From Colletes latitarsis (Eukaryota > Arthropoda > Insecta > Hymenoptera > Colletidae), in assembly GCF_051014445.1 (NCBI RefSeq), contig NW_027488370.1, forward strand, positions 8,246,001-8,310,000: a stretch of DNA of 64,000 nucleotides, read 5' to 3'. The position numbers were made by a program, and so were the translations under genes. Under the pieces are notes generated by a model that saw only the letters and a program-made list of their open reading frames with translations, had not been told where the DNA came from and made no database searches. Shown piece after piece: positions 24,301 to 38,426 of this stretch; the stretch's first letter is position 1, and every line of letters begins with the position of its first letter.

Positions 24301-27300
24301 AGTCGATAAAACCTGGTACCGATTAATATTTTAGAGGATAACGCTGGTTATGTCTGGGTTAGGTCTGGTATTTGCAACCATCTGGCTCATACTTTCGCGT
24401 TTTTCGCATACTTGTTGACCAGATCCTGGCCTTTTTCTGGCTAGGACCACGTAGTAATGTGGTACCACACTGAAACAGTCAATTAAACCTGGTTGCGATT
24501 AATATTTTAGAGGACAACGCCGGTTATGTCACGGGTAGGTCTGGGATTTGCCGTCATCTGGCCCGTATTTTCGCATTTTTCGCATACTTGTTGGCCAGAT
24601 CCTGGCCTTTTTCTGGCTTGGACCACGTTGTAATGTGGTACCACACTGAAACAGTCAATAGAATCTAGTTCCGATTAATATTTTAGAGGATAACGCTGGT
24701 TATGGCTGGGTTAGGTCTGGGATTTGCCGTCATCTGGCTCGTATTTTCGTTTTTTTCGCATACTTGTTGACCAGATCCTGGCCTTTTCCTGGCTTTGACC
24801 ACGTAGTAATGTGGTATCACACTGAAACAGTCAATTAAACCTGGTTGCGATTAATATTTTAGAGGATAACGCCGGTTATCTCTCGGTTAGGTCTGGGATT
24901 TGTCCTCATCTGGCTCATACTTTCGCATTTCTCGCTTACTTGTTGGCCAGATCCTGGCCTTTTTCTGGCTTGTATCACGTAGTAATTTGGTACCACACTG
25001 AAACAGTCAATCAAACCTGGTTCCGATTAATTTTTTAGAGGATAACGCCGGTTATGGCTGGGTTAGGTCTGGGATTTGCCGTCATCTTGCTCGTGCTTTC
25101 GTATTTTTCGCATACTTGTTGGTCAGATCCTGGGTTTTTTCTGGTTTGGATCCCGTCGTAATGTGGTTCCACACCGAAGCAGTCAATTAAACCTGGTTGC
25201 GATTAATATTTTAGACGACAACGCCGGTTATGGCTCGGTTAGGTCAGGGATTTGCCCTCATCTGGCTCGTACTTTCGCATTTTTCGCATACTTGTTGGCC
25301 AGATCCTGGCCTTTTTCTGGCTTGGACCACGTAGTAATGTGGTATCACACTGAAACAGTCAATTAAACCTGGTTGCGATTAATATTTTAGAGGATAACGC
25401 CGGTTATCTCTCGGTTAGGTCTGGGATTTGTCCTCATCTGGCTCATACTTTCGCATTTCTCGCTTACTTGTTGGCAAGATCCTCGGCTTTTTTTGGTTTG
25501 GATCACGTAGTAATGTGGTACCACACTGAAACAGTCAATTAAACCTGGTTCCGATTAATATTTTAGAGGATAACGCTGGTTATGTCTGGGTTAGTTCTGG
25601 TATTTGCAATCATCTGGCTCATACTTTTGCAATTTTCGCGTACTTGTTGGCCAGATCTTGGGTTTTTTGTGGTTTGAATCCCGTCGTAATCTGGTTCCAC
25701 ACCGAAGCAGTCAATCGAACCTGGTTCGGATGAATATTTTGGAGGATGACGCTGGTTATGTTTGGGTTAGTTCTGGTATTTGCAATCATCTGGCTCGTAC
25801 TTTCGCATTTTTCGCATACTTGTTGGCAAGATTCTGGGCTTTTTTTAGTTTGGATCACGTAGTAATGTGGTACCACACTGAAACAGTCAATTAAACCTGG
25901 TTCCGATAAATATTTTAGAGGATAACGCCGGTTATGTCTGGGTTAGGTCTGGTATTTGCCCTCATCTGGTTCGTACTTTCGCATTTTTCGCATACTTGTT
26001 TGCCAGATCCTGGCCTTTTTCTGGTTTGGATCACGTGGTAATGCGGTACCACACCGAAACAGTCAATTAAACCTGGTAGCGATTAATATTTTAGAGGATA
26101 ACGCCGGTTATGTCTCGGTTAGGTCTGGGATTTGCCCTCATCTGGCCCGTAATTTCGCATTTTTCGCATACTTGTTGGCCAGATCCTGGCGTTTTTCTGG
26201 TTTGGGTCACGTAGTAATGCGGTACCACACCGGAACAGTCAATTAAACCTGGTTGCGATTAATATTTTAGACGACAACACCGGTTATGGCTCGGTTAGGT
26301 CAGGGATTTGCCCTCATCTGGCTCGTACTTTCGCATTTATCGCATACTTGTTGGCCAGATCCTGGCCTTTTTCTGGCTTGTATCACGTAGTAAGTTGGTA
26401 CCACACCGGAACAGTCAATTAAACCTGGTTCCGATTAATATTTTAGGGGATGACGCCGGTTATGTCTGGGTTATGTCTGGTATTTGCCCTCATCTGGCTC
26501 GTACTTTCGCATTTTTCGCATACATGTAGGCAAGATCCTGGTCTTTTTCTGGTTTGGATCACGTAGTAATGCGGTACCACACCGAAACAGTCAATTAAAC
26601 CTGGTAGCGATTAATATTTTAGAGGATAACGCCGGTTATGTCTCGGGTAGGTCAGGGATTTGCCCTCATCTGGCTCGTACTTTCGCATTTATCGCATACT
26701 TGTTGGCCAGATCCTGGCCTTTTTCTGGCTTGTATCACGTAGTAATTTGGTACCACACTGAAACAGTCAATCAAACCTGGTTCCGATTAATTTTTTAGAG
26801 GATAACGCCGGCTATGGCTGGGTTAGGTCTGGGATTTGCCGTCATCTTGCTCGTGCTTTCGTATTTTTCGCATACTTGTTGGTCAGATCCTGGGGTTTTT
26901 CTGGTTTGGATCCCGTCGTAATGTGGTTCCACACCGAAGCAGTCAATTAAACCTGGTTGCGATTAATATTTTAGACGACAACGCCGGTTATGGCTCGGTT
27001 AGGTCAGGGATTTGCCCTCATCTGGCTCGTACTTTCGCATTTTTCGCATACTTGTTGGCCAGATCCTGGCCTTTTTCTGGCTTGGACCACGTAGTAATGT
27101 GGTATCACACTGAAACAGTCAATTAAACCTGGCTCCGATTAATATTTTAGAGGATAACGCCGGTTATGGCTGGGTTAGGTCTGGTATTTGCCCTCATCTG
27201 GCTCGTACTTTCACATTTTTCGCATACTTGTTGGCCAGATCCTGGCCTTTTTCTGGTTTGGATCACGTAGTAATGCGGTACCACACCGAAACAGTCAATT

Positions 27301-28531
27301 AAACCTGGTAGCGATTAATATTTTAGAGGATAACGCCGGTTATGTCTCGGTTAGGTCAGGGATTTGCCCTCATCTGGCTCGTACTTTCGCATTTATCGCA
27401 TACTTGTTGGCCAGATCCTGGCCTTTTTCTGGCTTGTATCACGTAGTAATTTGGTACCACACTGAAACAGTCAATCAAACCTGGTTCCGATTAATTTTTT
27501 AGAGGATAACGCCGGTTATGGCTGGGTTAGGTCTGGGATTTGCCGTCATCTTGCTCGTGCTTTCATATTTTTCGCATACTTGTTGGTCAGGTCCTGGGTT
27601 TTTTCTGGTTTGGATCCCGTCGTAATGTGGTTCCACACCGAAGCAGTCAATTAAACCTGGTTGCGATTAATATTTTAGACGACAACGCCGGTTATGGCTC
27701 GGTTAGGTCAGGGATTTGCCCTCATCTGGCTCGTACTTTCGCATTTTTCGCATACTTGTTGGCCAGATCCTGGCCTTTTTCTGGCTTGGACCACGTAGTA
27801 ATGTGGTATCACACTGAAACAGTCAATTAAACCTGGCTCCGATTAATATTTTAGAGGATAACGCCGGTTATGGCTGGGTTTGGTCTGGTATTTGCCCTCA
27901 TCTGGCTCGTACCTTCGCATTTTTCGCTTACTTGTTGGCCAGATCCTGGCCTTTTTCTGGCTTGGACCACGTAGTAATGAGGTACCACACTGAAACAGTC
28001 GATAAAACCTGGTACCGATTAATATTTTAGAGGATAACGCTGGTTATGTCTGGGTTAGGTCTGGTATTTGCAACCATCTGGCTCATACTTTCGCGTTTTT
28101 CGCATACTTGTTGACCAGATCCTGGCCTTTTTCTGGCTAGGACCACGTAGTAATGTGGTGCCACACTGAAACAGTCAATTAAACCTGGTTGCGATTAATA
28201 TTTTAGAGGACAACGCCGGTTATGTCACGGGTAGGTCTGGGATTTGCCGTCATCTGGCCCGTATTTTCGCATTTTTCGCATACTTGTTGGCCAGATCCTG
28301 GCCTTTTTCTGGCTTGGACCACGTTGTAATGTGGTACCACACTGAAACAGTCAATAGAATCTAGTTCCGATTAATATTTTAGAGGATAACGCTGGTTATG
28401 GCTGGGTTAGGTCTGGGATTTGCCGTCATCTGGCTCGTATTTTCGTTTTTTTCGCATACTTGTTGACCAGATCCTGGCCTTTTCCTGGCTTTGACCACGT
28501 AGTAATGTGGTATCACACTGAAACAGTCAAT
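21319..28531. repeat. Higher-order unit E2 (7213 bp, 41 monomers)
   Basis: This is the second copy of E1. The junction was checked base by base and falls in the 31-bp tract 21319-21349. That tract is identical in the two parental contexts, at 14106-14136 and at 28532-28562. Left of it the sequence has the agtcaat ending also found before 28532; right of it, gaacactgttt as at 14137. The unit keeps monomer register, with 41 monomers and small indels giving 7213 rather than 7216 bp. Confidence 0.94.
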
Positions 28532-31500
28532 TAAACCTGGTTGCGATTAATATTTTAGAGGATAACGCCGGTTATCTCTCGGTTAGGTCTGGGATTTGTC
28601 CTCATCTGGCTCATACTTTCGCATTTCTCGCTTACTTGTTGGCAAGATCCTCGGCTTTTTTTGGTTTGGACCACGTAGTAATGTGGTACCACACTGAAAC
28701 AGTCAATTAAACCTGGTTCCGATTAATATTTTAGAGGATAACGCTGGTTATGTCTGGGTTAGTTCTGGTATTTGCAATCATCTGGCTCGTACTTTCGCAT
28801 TTTTCGCATACTTGTTGGCAAGATTCTGGGCTTTTTTTAGTTTGGATCACGTAGTAATGTGGTACCACACTGAAACAGTCAATTAAACCTGGTAGCGATT
28901 AATATTTTAGAGGATAACGCCGGTTATGTCTCGGTTAGGTCAGGGATTTGCCCTCATCTGGCTCGTACTTTCGCATTTATCGCATACTTGTTGGCCAGAT
29001 CCTGGCCTTTTTCTGGCTTGTATCACGTAGTAATTTGGTACCACACCGGAACAGTCAATTAAACCTGGTTCCGATTAATATTTTAGAGGATGACGCCGGT
29101 TATGTCTGGGTTATGTCTGGTATTTGCCCTCATCTGGCTCGTACTTTCGCATTTTTCGCATACATGTAGGCAAGATCCTGGTCTTTTTCTGGTTTGGATC
29201 ACGTAGTAATGCGGTACCACACCGAAACAGTCAATTAAACCTGGTAGCGATTAATATTTTAGAGGATAACGCCGGTTATGTCTCGGGTAGGTCAGGGATT
29301 TGCCCTCATCTGGCTCGTACTTTCGCATTTATCGCATACTTGTTGGCCAGATCCTGGCCTTTTTCTGGCTTGTATCACGTAGTAATTTGGTACCACACTG
29401 AAACAGTCAATCAAACCTGGTTCCGATTAATTTTTTAGAGGATAACGCCGGTTATGGCTGGGTTAGGTCTGGGATTTGCCGTCATCTTGCTCGTGCTTTC
29501 GTATTTTTCGCATACTTGTTGGTCAGATCCTGGGTTTTTTCTGGTTTGGATCCCGTCGTAATGTGGTTCCACACCGAAGCAGTCAATTAAACCTGGTTGC
29601 GATTAATATTTTAGACGACAACGCCGGTTATGGCTCGGTTAGGTCAGGGATTTGCCCTCATCTGGCTCGTACTTTCGCATTTTTCGCATACTTGTTGGCC
29701 AGATCCTGGCCTTTTTCTGGCTTGGACCACGTAGTAATGTGGTATCACACTGAAACAGTCAATTAAACCTGGCTCCGGTTAATATTTTAGAGGATAACGC
29801 CGGTTATGGCTGGGTTAGGTCTGGTATTTGCCCTCATCTGGCTCGTACCTTCGCATTTTTCGCTTACTTCTTGGCCAGATCCTGGCCTTTTTCTGGCTTG
29901 GACCACGTAGTAATGAGGTACCACACTGAAACAGTCGATAAAACCTGGTACCGATTAATATTTTAGAGGATAACGCTGGTTATGTCTGGGTTAGGTCTGG
30001 TATTTGCAACCATCTGGCTCATACTTTCGCGTTTTTCGCATACTTGTTGACCAGATCCTGGCCTTTTTCTGGCTAGGACCACGTAGTAATGTGGTGTCAC
30101 ACTGAAACAGTCAATTAAACCTGTTTGCGATTAATATTTTAGAGGACAACGCCGGTTATGTCACGGGTAGGTCTGGGATTTGCCGTCTTCTGGCTCGTAT
30201 TTTCGCATTTTTCGCATACTTGTTGGCCAGATCCTGGCCTTTTTCTGGCTTGGACCACGTTGTAATGTGGTACCACACTGAAACAGTCAATAGAATCTAG
30301 TTCCGATTAATATTTTAGAGGATAACGCCGGTTATGGCTGGGTTAGGTCTGGGATTTGCCGTCATCTGGCTCGTATTTTCGTTTTTTTCGCATACTTGTT
30401 GACCAGATCCTGGCCTTTTCCTGGCTTTGACCACGTAGTAATGTGGTATCACACTGAAACAGTCAATTAAACCTGGTTGCGATTAATATTTTAGAGGATA
30501 ACGCCGGTTATGTCTGGGTTAGGTCTGGTATGTGCCCTCATCTGGCTCGTACTTTCGCATTTTTCGCATACATATAGGCAAGATCCTGGCCTTTTTCTGG
30601 CTTGGACCACGTAGTAATGAGGTACCACACTGAACCAGTCAATTAAACCTGGTTCCGATTAATATTTTAGAGGATAACGCTGGTTATGTCTGGGTTAGTT
30701 CTGGTATTTGCAATCATCTGGCTCATACTTTCGCAATTTTCGCACACTTGTTGGCAAGATTCTGGGCTTTTTTTAGTTTGGATCACGTAGTAATGTGGTA
30801 CCACACTGAAACAGTCAATAAAACCTGGTTCCGATTAATACTTTAGAGGATAACGCCGGTTATGTCTGGGTTAGGTCTGGTATGTGCCCTCATCTGGCTC
30901 GTACCTTCGCATTTTTCGCTTACTTGTTGGCCAGATCCTGGCCTTTTTCTGGCTTGGACCACGTAGTAATGTGGTATCACACTGAAACAGTCAATTAAAC
31001 CTGGCTCCGATTAATATTTTAGAGGATAACGCCGGTTATGGCTGGGTTTGGTCTGGTATTTGCCCTCATCTGGCTCGTACCTTCGCATTTTTCGCTTACT
31101 TGTTGGCCAGATCCTGGCCTTTTTCTGGCTTGGACCACGTAGTAATGACGTACCACACTGAAACAGTCGATAAAACCTGGTACCGATTAATATTTTAGAG
31201 GATAACGCTGGTTATGTCTGGGTTAGGTCTGGTATTTGCAACCATCTGGCTCATACTTTCGCGTTTTTCGCATACTTGTTGACCAGATCCTGGCCTTTTT
31301 CTGGCTAGGACCACGTAGTAATGTGGTACCACACTGAAACAGTCAATTAAACCTGGTTGCGATTAATATTTTAGAGGACAACGCCGGTTATGTCACGGGT
31401 AGGTCTGGGATTTGCCGTCATCTGGCCCGTATTTTCGCATTTTTCGCATACTTGTTGGCCAGATCCTGGCCTTTTTCTGGCTTGGACCACGTTGTAATGT

Positions 31501-33127
31501 GGTACCACACTGAAACAGTCAATAGAATCTAGTTCCGATTAATATTTTAGAGGATAACGCTGGTTATGGCTGGGTTAGGTCTGGGATTTGCCGTCATCTG
31601 GCTCGTATTTTCGTTTTTTTCGCATACTTTTTGACCAGATCCTGGCCTTTTCCTGGCTTTGACCACGTAGTAATGTGGTATCACACTGAAACAGTCAATT
31701 AAACCTGGTTGCGATTAATATTTTAGAGGATAACGCCGGTTATCTCTCGGTTAGGTCTGGGATTTGTCCTCATCTGGCTCATACTTTCGCATTTCTCGCT
31801 TACTTGTTGGCCAGATCCTGGCCTTTTTCTGGCTTGTATCACGTAGTAATTTGGTACCACACTGAAACAGTCAATCAAACCTGGTTCCGATTAATTTTTT
31901 AGAGGATAACGCCGGTTATGGCTGGGTTAGGTCTGGGATTTGCCGTCATCTTGCTCGTGCTTTCGTATTTTTCGCATACTTGTTGGTCAGATCCTGGGTT
32001 TTTTCTGGTTTGGATCCCGTCGTAATGTGGTTCCACACCGAAGCAGTCAATTAAACCTGGTTGCGATTAATATTTTAGACGACAACGCCGGTTATGGCTC
32101 GGTTAGGTCAGGGATTTGCCCTCATCTGGCTCGTACTTTCGCATTTTTCGCATACTTGTTGGCCAGATCCTGGCCTTTTTCTGGCTTGGACCACGTAGTA
32201 ATGTGGTATCACACTGAAACAGTCAATTAAACCTGGTTGCGATTAATATTTTAGAGGATAACGCCGGTTATCTCTCGGTTAGGTCTGGGATTTGTCCTCA
32301 TCTGGCTCATACTTTCGCATTTCTCGCTTACTTGTTGGCAAGATCCTCGGCTTTTTTTGGTTTGGATCACGTACTAATGTGGTACCACACTGAAACAGTC
32401 AATTAAACCTGGTTCCGATTAATATTTTAGAGGATAACGCTGGTTATGTCTGGGTTAGTTCTGGTATTTGCAATCATCTGGCTCATACTTTTGCAATTTT
32501 CGCGTACTTGTTGGCCAGATCTTGGGTTTTTTGTGGTTTGAATCCCGTCGTAATCTGGTTCCACACCGAAGCAGTCAATCGAACCTGGTTCGGATGAATA
32601 TTTTGGAGGATGACGCTGGTTATGTTTGGGTTAGTTCTGGTATTTGCAATCATCTGGCTCGTACTTTCGCATTTTTCGCATACTTGTTGGCAAGATTCTG
32701 GGCTTTTTTTAGTTTGGATCACGTAGTAATGTGGTACCACACTGAAACAGTCAATTAAACCTGGTTCCGATTAATATTTTAGAGGATAACGCCGGTTATG
32801 TCTGGGTTAGGTCTGGTATTTGCCCTCATCTGGTTCGTACTTTCGCATTTTTCGCATACTTGTTTGCCAGATCCTGGCCTTTTTCTGGTTTGGATCACGT
32901 GGTAATGCGGTACCACACCGAAACAGTCAATTAAACCTGGTAGCGATTAATATTTTAGAGGATAACGCCGGTTATGTCTCGGTTAGGTCTGGGATTTGCC
33001 CTCATCTGGCCCGTAATTTCGCATTTTTCGCATACTTGTTGGCCAGATCCTGGCGTTTTTCTGGTTTGGGTCACGTAGTAATGCGGTACCACACCGGAAC
33101 AGTCAATTAAACCTGGTTCCGAATAAT
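28532..33127. repeat. Rearranged third relative of unit E (mosaic)
   Basis: Different parts match E2 at different whole-monomer offsets. The start resembles 25400 at +3168 (18 monomers). About 28900-29760 matches 26260-27120 at +2640 (15 monomers). From about 29476 to 33110 it matches 22612-26246 at +6864 (39 monomers). Differences from E2 are few: for example tgtgccctc at 30532 instead of tgtaccctc at 23668, and gatcacgtac at 32366 instead of gatcacgtag. The block is best read as a copy of E after internal gain and loss of whole monomers. Confidence 0.85.
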
Positions 33128-34930
33128 ATTTTAGAGGATGACGCCGGTTATGTCTGGGTTATGTCTGGTATTTGCCCTCATCTGGCTCGTACTTTCGCAT
33201 TTTTCGCATACATGTAGGCAAGATCCTGGTCTTTTTCTGGTTTGGATCACGTAGTAATGCGGTACCACACCGAAACAGTCAATTAAACCTGGTAGCGATT
33301 AATATTTTAGAGGATAACGCCGGTTATGTCTCGGGTAGGTCAGGGATTTGCCCTCATCTGGCTCGTACTTTCGCATTTATCGCATACTTGTTGGCCAGAT
33401 CCTGGCCTTTTTCTGGCTTGTATCACGTAGTAATTTGGTACCACACTGAAACAGTCAATCAAACCTGGTTCCGATTAATTTTTTAGAGGATAACGCCGGT
33501 TATGGCTGGGTTAGGTCTGGGATTTGCCGTCATCTTGCTCGTGCTTTCGTATTTTTCGCATACTTGTTGGTCAGATCCTGGGTTTTTTCTGGTTTGGATC
33601 CCGTCGTAATGTGGTTCCACACCGAAGCAGTCAATTAAACCTGGTTGCGATTAATATTTTAGACGACAACGCCGGTTATGGCTCGGTTAGGTCAGGGATT
33701 TGCCCTCATCTGGCTCGTACTTTCGCATTTTTCGCATACTTGTTGGCCAGATCCTGGCCTTTTTCTGGCTTGGACCACGTAGTAATGTGGTATCACACTG
33801 AAACAGTCAATTAAACCTGGCTCCGATTAATATTTTAGAGGATAACGCCGGTTATGGCTGGGTTAGGTCTGGTATTTGCCCTCATCTGGCTCGTACCTTC
33901 GCATTTTTCGCTTACTTCTTGGCCAGATCCTGGCCTTTTTCTGGCTTGGACCACGTAGTAATGAGGTACCACACTGAAACAGTCGATAAAACCTGGTACC
34001 GATTAATATTTTAGAGGATAACGCTGGTTATGTCTGGGTTAGGTCTGGTATTTGCAACCATCTGGCTCATACTTTCGCGTTTTTCGCATACTTGTTGACC
34101 AGATCCTGGCCTTTTTCTGGCTAGGACCACGTAGTAATGTGGTGTCACACTGAAACAGTCAATTAAACCTGTTTGCGATTAATATTTTAGAGGACAACGC
34201 CGGTTATGTCACGGGTAGGTCTGGGATTTGCCGTCTTCTGGCTCGTATTTTCGCATTTTTCGCATACTTGTTGGCCAGATCCTGGCCTTTTTCTGGCTTG
34301 GACCACGTTGTAATGTGGTACCACACTGAAACAGTCAATAGAATCTAGTTCCGATTAATATTTTAGAGGATAACGCCGGTTATGGCTGGGTTAGGTCTGG
34401 GATTTGCCGTCATCTGGCTCGTATTTTCGTTTTTTTCGCATACTTGTTGACCAGATCCTGGCCTTTTCCTGGCTTTGACCACGTAGTAATGTGGTATCAC
34501 ACTGAAACAGTCAATTAAACCTGGTTGCGATTAATATTTTAGAGGATAACGCCGGTTATGTCTGGGTTAGGTCTGGTATGTGCCCTCATCTGGCTCGTAC
34601 TTTCGCATTTTTCGCATACATATAGGCAAGATCCTGGCCTTTTTCTGGCTTGGACCACGTAGTAATGAGGTACCACACTGAACCAGTCAATTAAACCTGG
34701 TTTCGATTAATATTTTAGAGGATAACGCTGGTTATGTCTGGGTTAGTTCTGGTATTTGCAATCATCTGGCTCATACTTTCGCAATTTTCGCACACTTGTT
34801 GACAAGATTCTGGGCTTTTTTTAGTTTGGATCACGTAGTAATGTGGTACCACACTGAAACAGTCAATAAAACCTGGTTCCGATTAATATTTTAGAGGATA
34901 ACGCCGGTTATGTCTGGGTTAGGTCTGGTA
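33128..34930. repeat. 23-monomer duplication of 29080-30880 (offset 4048 bp)
   Basis: About 33128-34930 repeats about 29080-30880 at exactly 4048 bp (23 monomers). The shared string of subtypes runs from gcatacatgtaggcaag, through gtcatcttgctcgtgc and cgcttacttcttggcc, to gtcttctggctcg and gcatacatataggcaag. The match ends near 34930, where the sequence switches to tatatgccctc followed by tactttcgc, whereas 30880 has tatgtgccctc followed by taccttcgc. Confidence 0.85.
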
Positions 34931-36900
34931 TATGCCCTCATCTGGCTCGTACTTTCGCATTTTTCGCATACATATAGGCAAGATCCTGGCCTTTTTCTGG
35001 TTTGGATCACGTAGTAATGCGGTACCACACCGAAACAGTCAATTAAACCTGGTAGCGATTAATATTTTAGAGGATAACGCCGGTTATGTCTCGGTTAGGT
35101 CTGGGATTTGCCCTCATCTGGCCCGTACTTTCGCATTTTTCGCATACTTGTTGGACAGATCCTGGCGTTTTTCTGGTTTGGATCACGTAGTAATTTGGTA
35201 CCACACTGAAACAGTCAATAGAATCTAGTTCCGATTAATATTTTAGAGGATAACGCCGGTTATGTCTGGGTTATGTCTGGTATTTGCCCTCATCTGGCTC
35301 GTACTTTCGCATTTTTCGCATACATGTAGGCAAGATCCTGGCCTTTTTCTGGTTTGGATCACGTAGTAATGCGGTACCACACCGAAACAGTCAATTAAAC
35401 CTGGTAGCGATTAATATTTTAGAGGGTAACGCCGGTTATGTCTCGGTTAGGTCTGGGATTTGCCCTCATCTGGCCCGTACTTTCGCATTTTTCGCATACT
35501 TCTTGGCCAGATCCAGGGTTTTTTCAGGTTTGGATCCCGTAGTAATGTGGTTCCACACCGAAACACTCAATTAAACCTGGTCGCGATGAATATTTTAGAG
35601 GATAACGCCGGTTATGTCTGGGTTAGGTCTGGTATTAGCCCTCATCTGGCTCGTACTTTCGCATTGTTCGCATACTTGTTGGACAGATCCTGGCCTATTT
35701 TTGGTTTGGATCACGTAGTAATGCGGTACCATACCGAAACAGTCAAGTAAACCTGCTTACGATTAATATTTTAGAGGATAACGCCGGTTATGTCTCGGTT
35801 AGGTCTGGGATTTGCCGTCATCTGGCTCGTATTTACGCTTTTTTCGCATACTTGTTGACCAGATCCTGGCCTTTTCCTGGCTGTGACCACGTAGTAATAT
35901 GGTATCACACTGAAACAGACAATTAAACCTGGTTGCGATTAATATTTTAGAGGATAACGCCGGTTATGTCTGGGTTAGGTCTGGTATGTGCCCTCATCTG
36001 GCTCGTACTTTCGCATTTTTCGCAAACTTGTTGGCCAGATCCAGGCTTTTCTCTGGATTGGATCACGTGGTAATGCGGTACCACACCGAAACAGTCAAGT
36101 AAACCTGGTTGCGATTAATATTTTAGAGGATAACGCCGGTTATCTCTCGGTTAGGTCTGGGATTTGTCCTCATCTGGCTCATACTTTCGCATTTCTCGCG
36201 TACTTGTTGGCCAGATCCTGGGCTTTTTCTGGTTTGGATCACGGTGTAGTGTGGTACCACACTGAAACAGTCAATAAAACTGGTTCCGATTAGTATTTTA
36301 GAGGATAACTCTGGTTATGTCTGGGTTAGTTCTGGTATTTGCAATTATCTGGCTCATACTATCGCGATTTTCGCATACTTCTTGGCCAGATCCAGGGTTT
36401 TTTCAGGTTTGGATCCCGTAGTAATGTGGTTCCACACCGAAACAGTCAATTAAACCTGGTCGCGATGAATATTTTAGAGGATAACGCCGGTTATGTCTGG
36501 GTTAGGTCTGGTATTTGCCCTCATCTGGCTCGTACTTTCGCATTTTTCGCATACTTGTTGGGCAGATCTTGGCCTATTTTTGGTTTGGATCACGTAGTAA
36601 TGAGGTACCACACCGAAACAGTCAAGTAAACCTGCTTACGATTAATATTTTAGAGGATAACGCCGGTTATGTCTCGGTTAGGTCTGGGATTTGCCGTCGT
36701 CTGGCTCGTATTTTCGTTTTTTTCGCATACTTGTTGACCAGATCCTGGCCTTTTCCTGGCTTTGACCACGTAGTAATGTGGTATCACACTGAAACAGTCA
36801 ATTAAACCTGGTTGCGATTAATATTTTAGAGGATAACGCCGGTTATGTCAGGGTTAAGTCTGGTATGTGCCCTCATCTGGCTCGTACTTTCGCATTTTTC
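34027..36900. repeat. First copy of part of a 34-monomer duplication (offset 5983 bp)
   Basis: This matches 40010-42883 at an offset of 5983 bp, drifting to 5981 and then 5982 because of small indels. One is ggtctgggatttgcc at 35800 against ggtctaatttgcc at 41783, a 2-bp loss. The other is caataaaactgg at 36276 against caataaaagctgg, a 1-bp difference. Markers found once per copy include tagagggtaacgcc (35421), ggccagatccagggttttt (35512), cggtgtagtgtgg (36243) and gttatgtcagggttaag (36842). Confidence 0.88.
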
Positions 36901-38426
36901 GCATACATATAGGCAAGATCCTGGCCTTTTTCTGGTTTGGATCACGTAGTAATGTGGTACCACACTGAAACAGTCAATAGTAGCTGCTTCCGAATAGTAT
37001 TTTAGAGGATAATGCTGGTTACGTCTGGGTTAGGTCTGGTATTTGCAATCATCTGGCACATACTTTCGCATTTTTCGCTTACTTGTTGGCCAGATCCTGG
37101 CCTCTTTCTGGCTTGGACCACGTAGTAATGAGGTACCACACTGAAACAGTCAATTAAACCTGGTTCCGAATAATATTTTAGAGGATAACGCTGGTTATGT
37201 CTGGGTTAGTTCTGGTATTTGCAATCATCTGGCTCATACTTTCGCAATTTTCGCATACTTGTTGGCAAGATCCTGGGTTTTTTTTGGTTTGGATCACGTA
37301 GTAATGTGGTACCACACTGAAACAGTCAATTAAACCTGGTTCCGATTAATATTTTAGAGGATAACGCCTGTTATGTCTGGGTTAGGTCTGGTATTTGCCC
37401 TCACCTGGCTCGTACTTTCGCATCTTTCGCATACTTGTTGGCCAGATCCTGGCCTTTTCCTGGTTTGGATCACGTAGTAATGCGGTACCACACTGAAACA
37501 GTCAATCAAACCTGGTTCCGGTTAGTATTTTAGAGGATAACGCCGGTTATGTCTAGGTTAGGTCTGGTATGTGCCCTCATCTGGCTCGTACTTTCGCATT
37601 TTTCGCAAACTTGTTGTCCAGATCCTGGCCTTTTTCTGGATTGGATCACGTCGTAATGCGGTACCACACCGAAACAGTCAAGTAAGCCTGGTTGCGATTA
37701 ATATTTTAGAGGATAACGCCGGTTATGTCTCGGTTAGGTCAGGGATTTGCCCTCATCTGGCTCGTACTTTCGCATTTATCGCATACTTGTTTGCCAGATC
37801 CTGGCCTTTTTCTGGCTTGTATCACGTAGTAATTTGGTACCACACTGAAACAGTCATTCAAACCTGGTTCCGATTAATTTTTTAGAGGATAACGCCGGTT
37901 ATGGCTGGGTTCGGTCTGGGATTTGCCGTCATCTTGCTCGTGCTTTCGAATTTTTCGCATACTTGTTGGTCAGATCCTGGGTTTTTTCTGGTTTGGATCC
38001 CGTCGTAATGTGGTTCCACACCGAAGCAGTCAATTAAACCTGGTTGCGATTAATATTTTAGACGACAACGCCGGTTATGGCTCGGTTAGGTCAGGGATTT
38101 GCCCTCATCTGGCTCGTACTTTCGCATTTTTCGCATACTTGTTGGCCAGATCCTGGCCTTTTTCTGGCTTGGACCACGTAGTAATGTGGTATCACACTGA
38201 AACAGTCAATTAAACCTGGTTGCGATTAATATTTTAGAGGATAACGCCGGTTATCTCTCGGTTAGGTCTGGGATTTGTCCTCATCTGGCTCATACTTTCG
38301 CATTTCTCGCTTACTTGTTGGCAAGATCCTCGGCTTTTTTTGGTTTGGATCACGTAGTAATGTGGTACCACACTGAAACAGTCAATTAAACCTGGTTCCG
38401 ATTAATATTTTAGAGGATAACGCTGG
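36901..38426. repeat. Mosaic monomers at the end of the 34-monomer unit
   Basis: About 36962-37100 matches 43125-43260 at +6158, one monomer more than the surrounding offset. About 37477-37715 matches 43287-43520 at 5806, two monomers fewer. So the two copies differ by whole-monomer gains and losses. Near 37730 the sequence switches to subtypes of the E zone (ggttaggtcaggg, gcatttatcgcatac). From about 37923 it matches 31940 onward at 5983. This is the likely tandem junction of the 34-monomer duplication. Confidence 0.75.

Noticed and set aside
14106..28531. CRISPR array or integron-like repeat structure
   Set aside because: There are no short identical repeats alternating with unique spacers, no cas or integrase genes, and the whole period is itself a repeated 176-bp sequence.
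14106..28531. Treating the 7213-bp repeat simply as an assembly duplication
   Set aside because: This cannot be excluded without reads. The scattered private substitutions in each copy and the clean homologous junction fit a real duplication better than a mis-join, so it was kept as a finding with that caveat.
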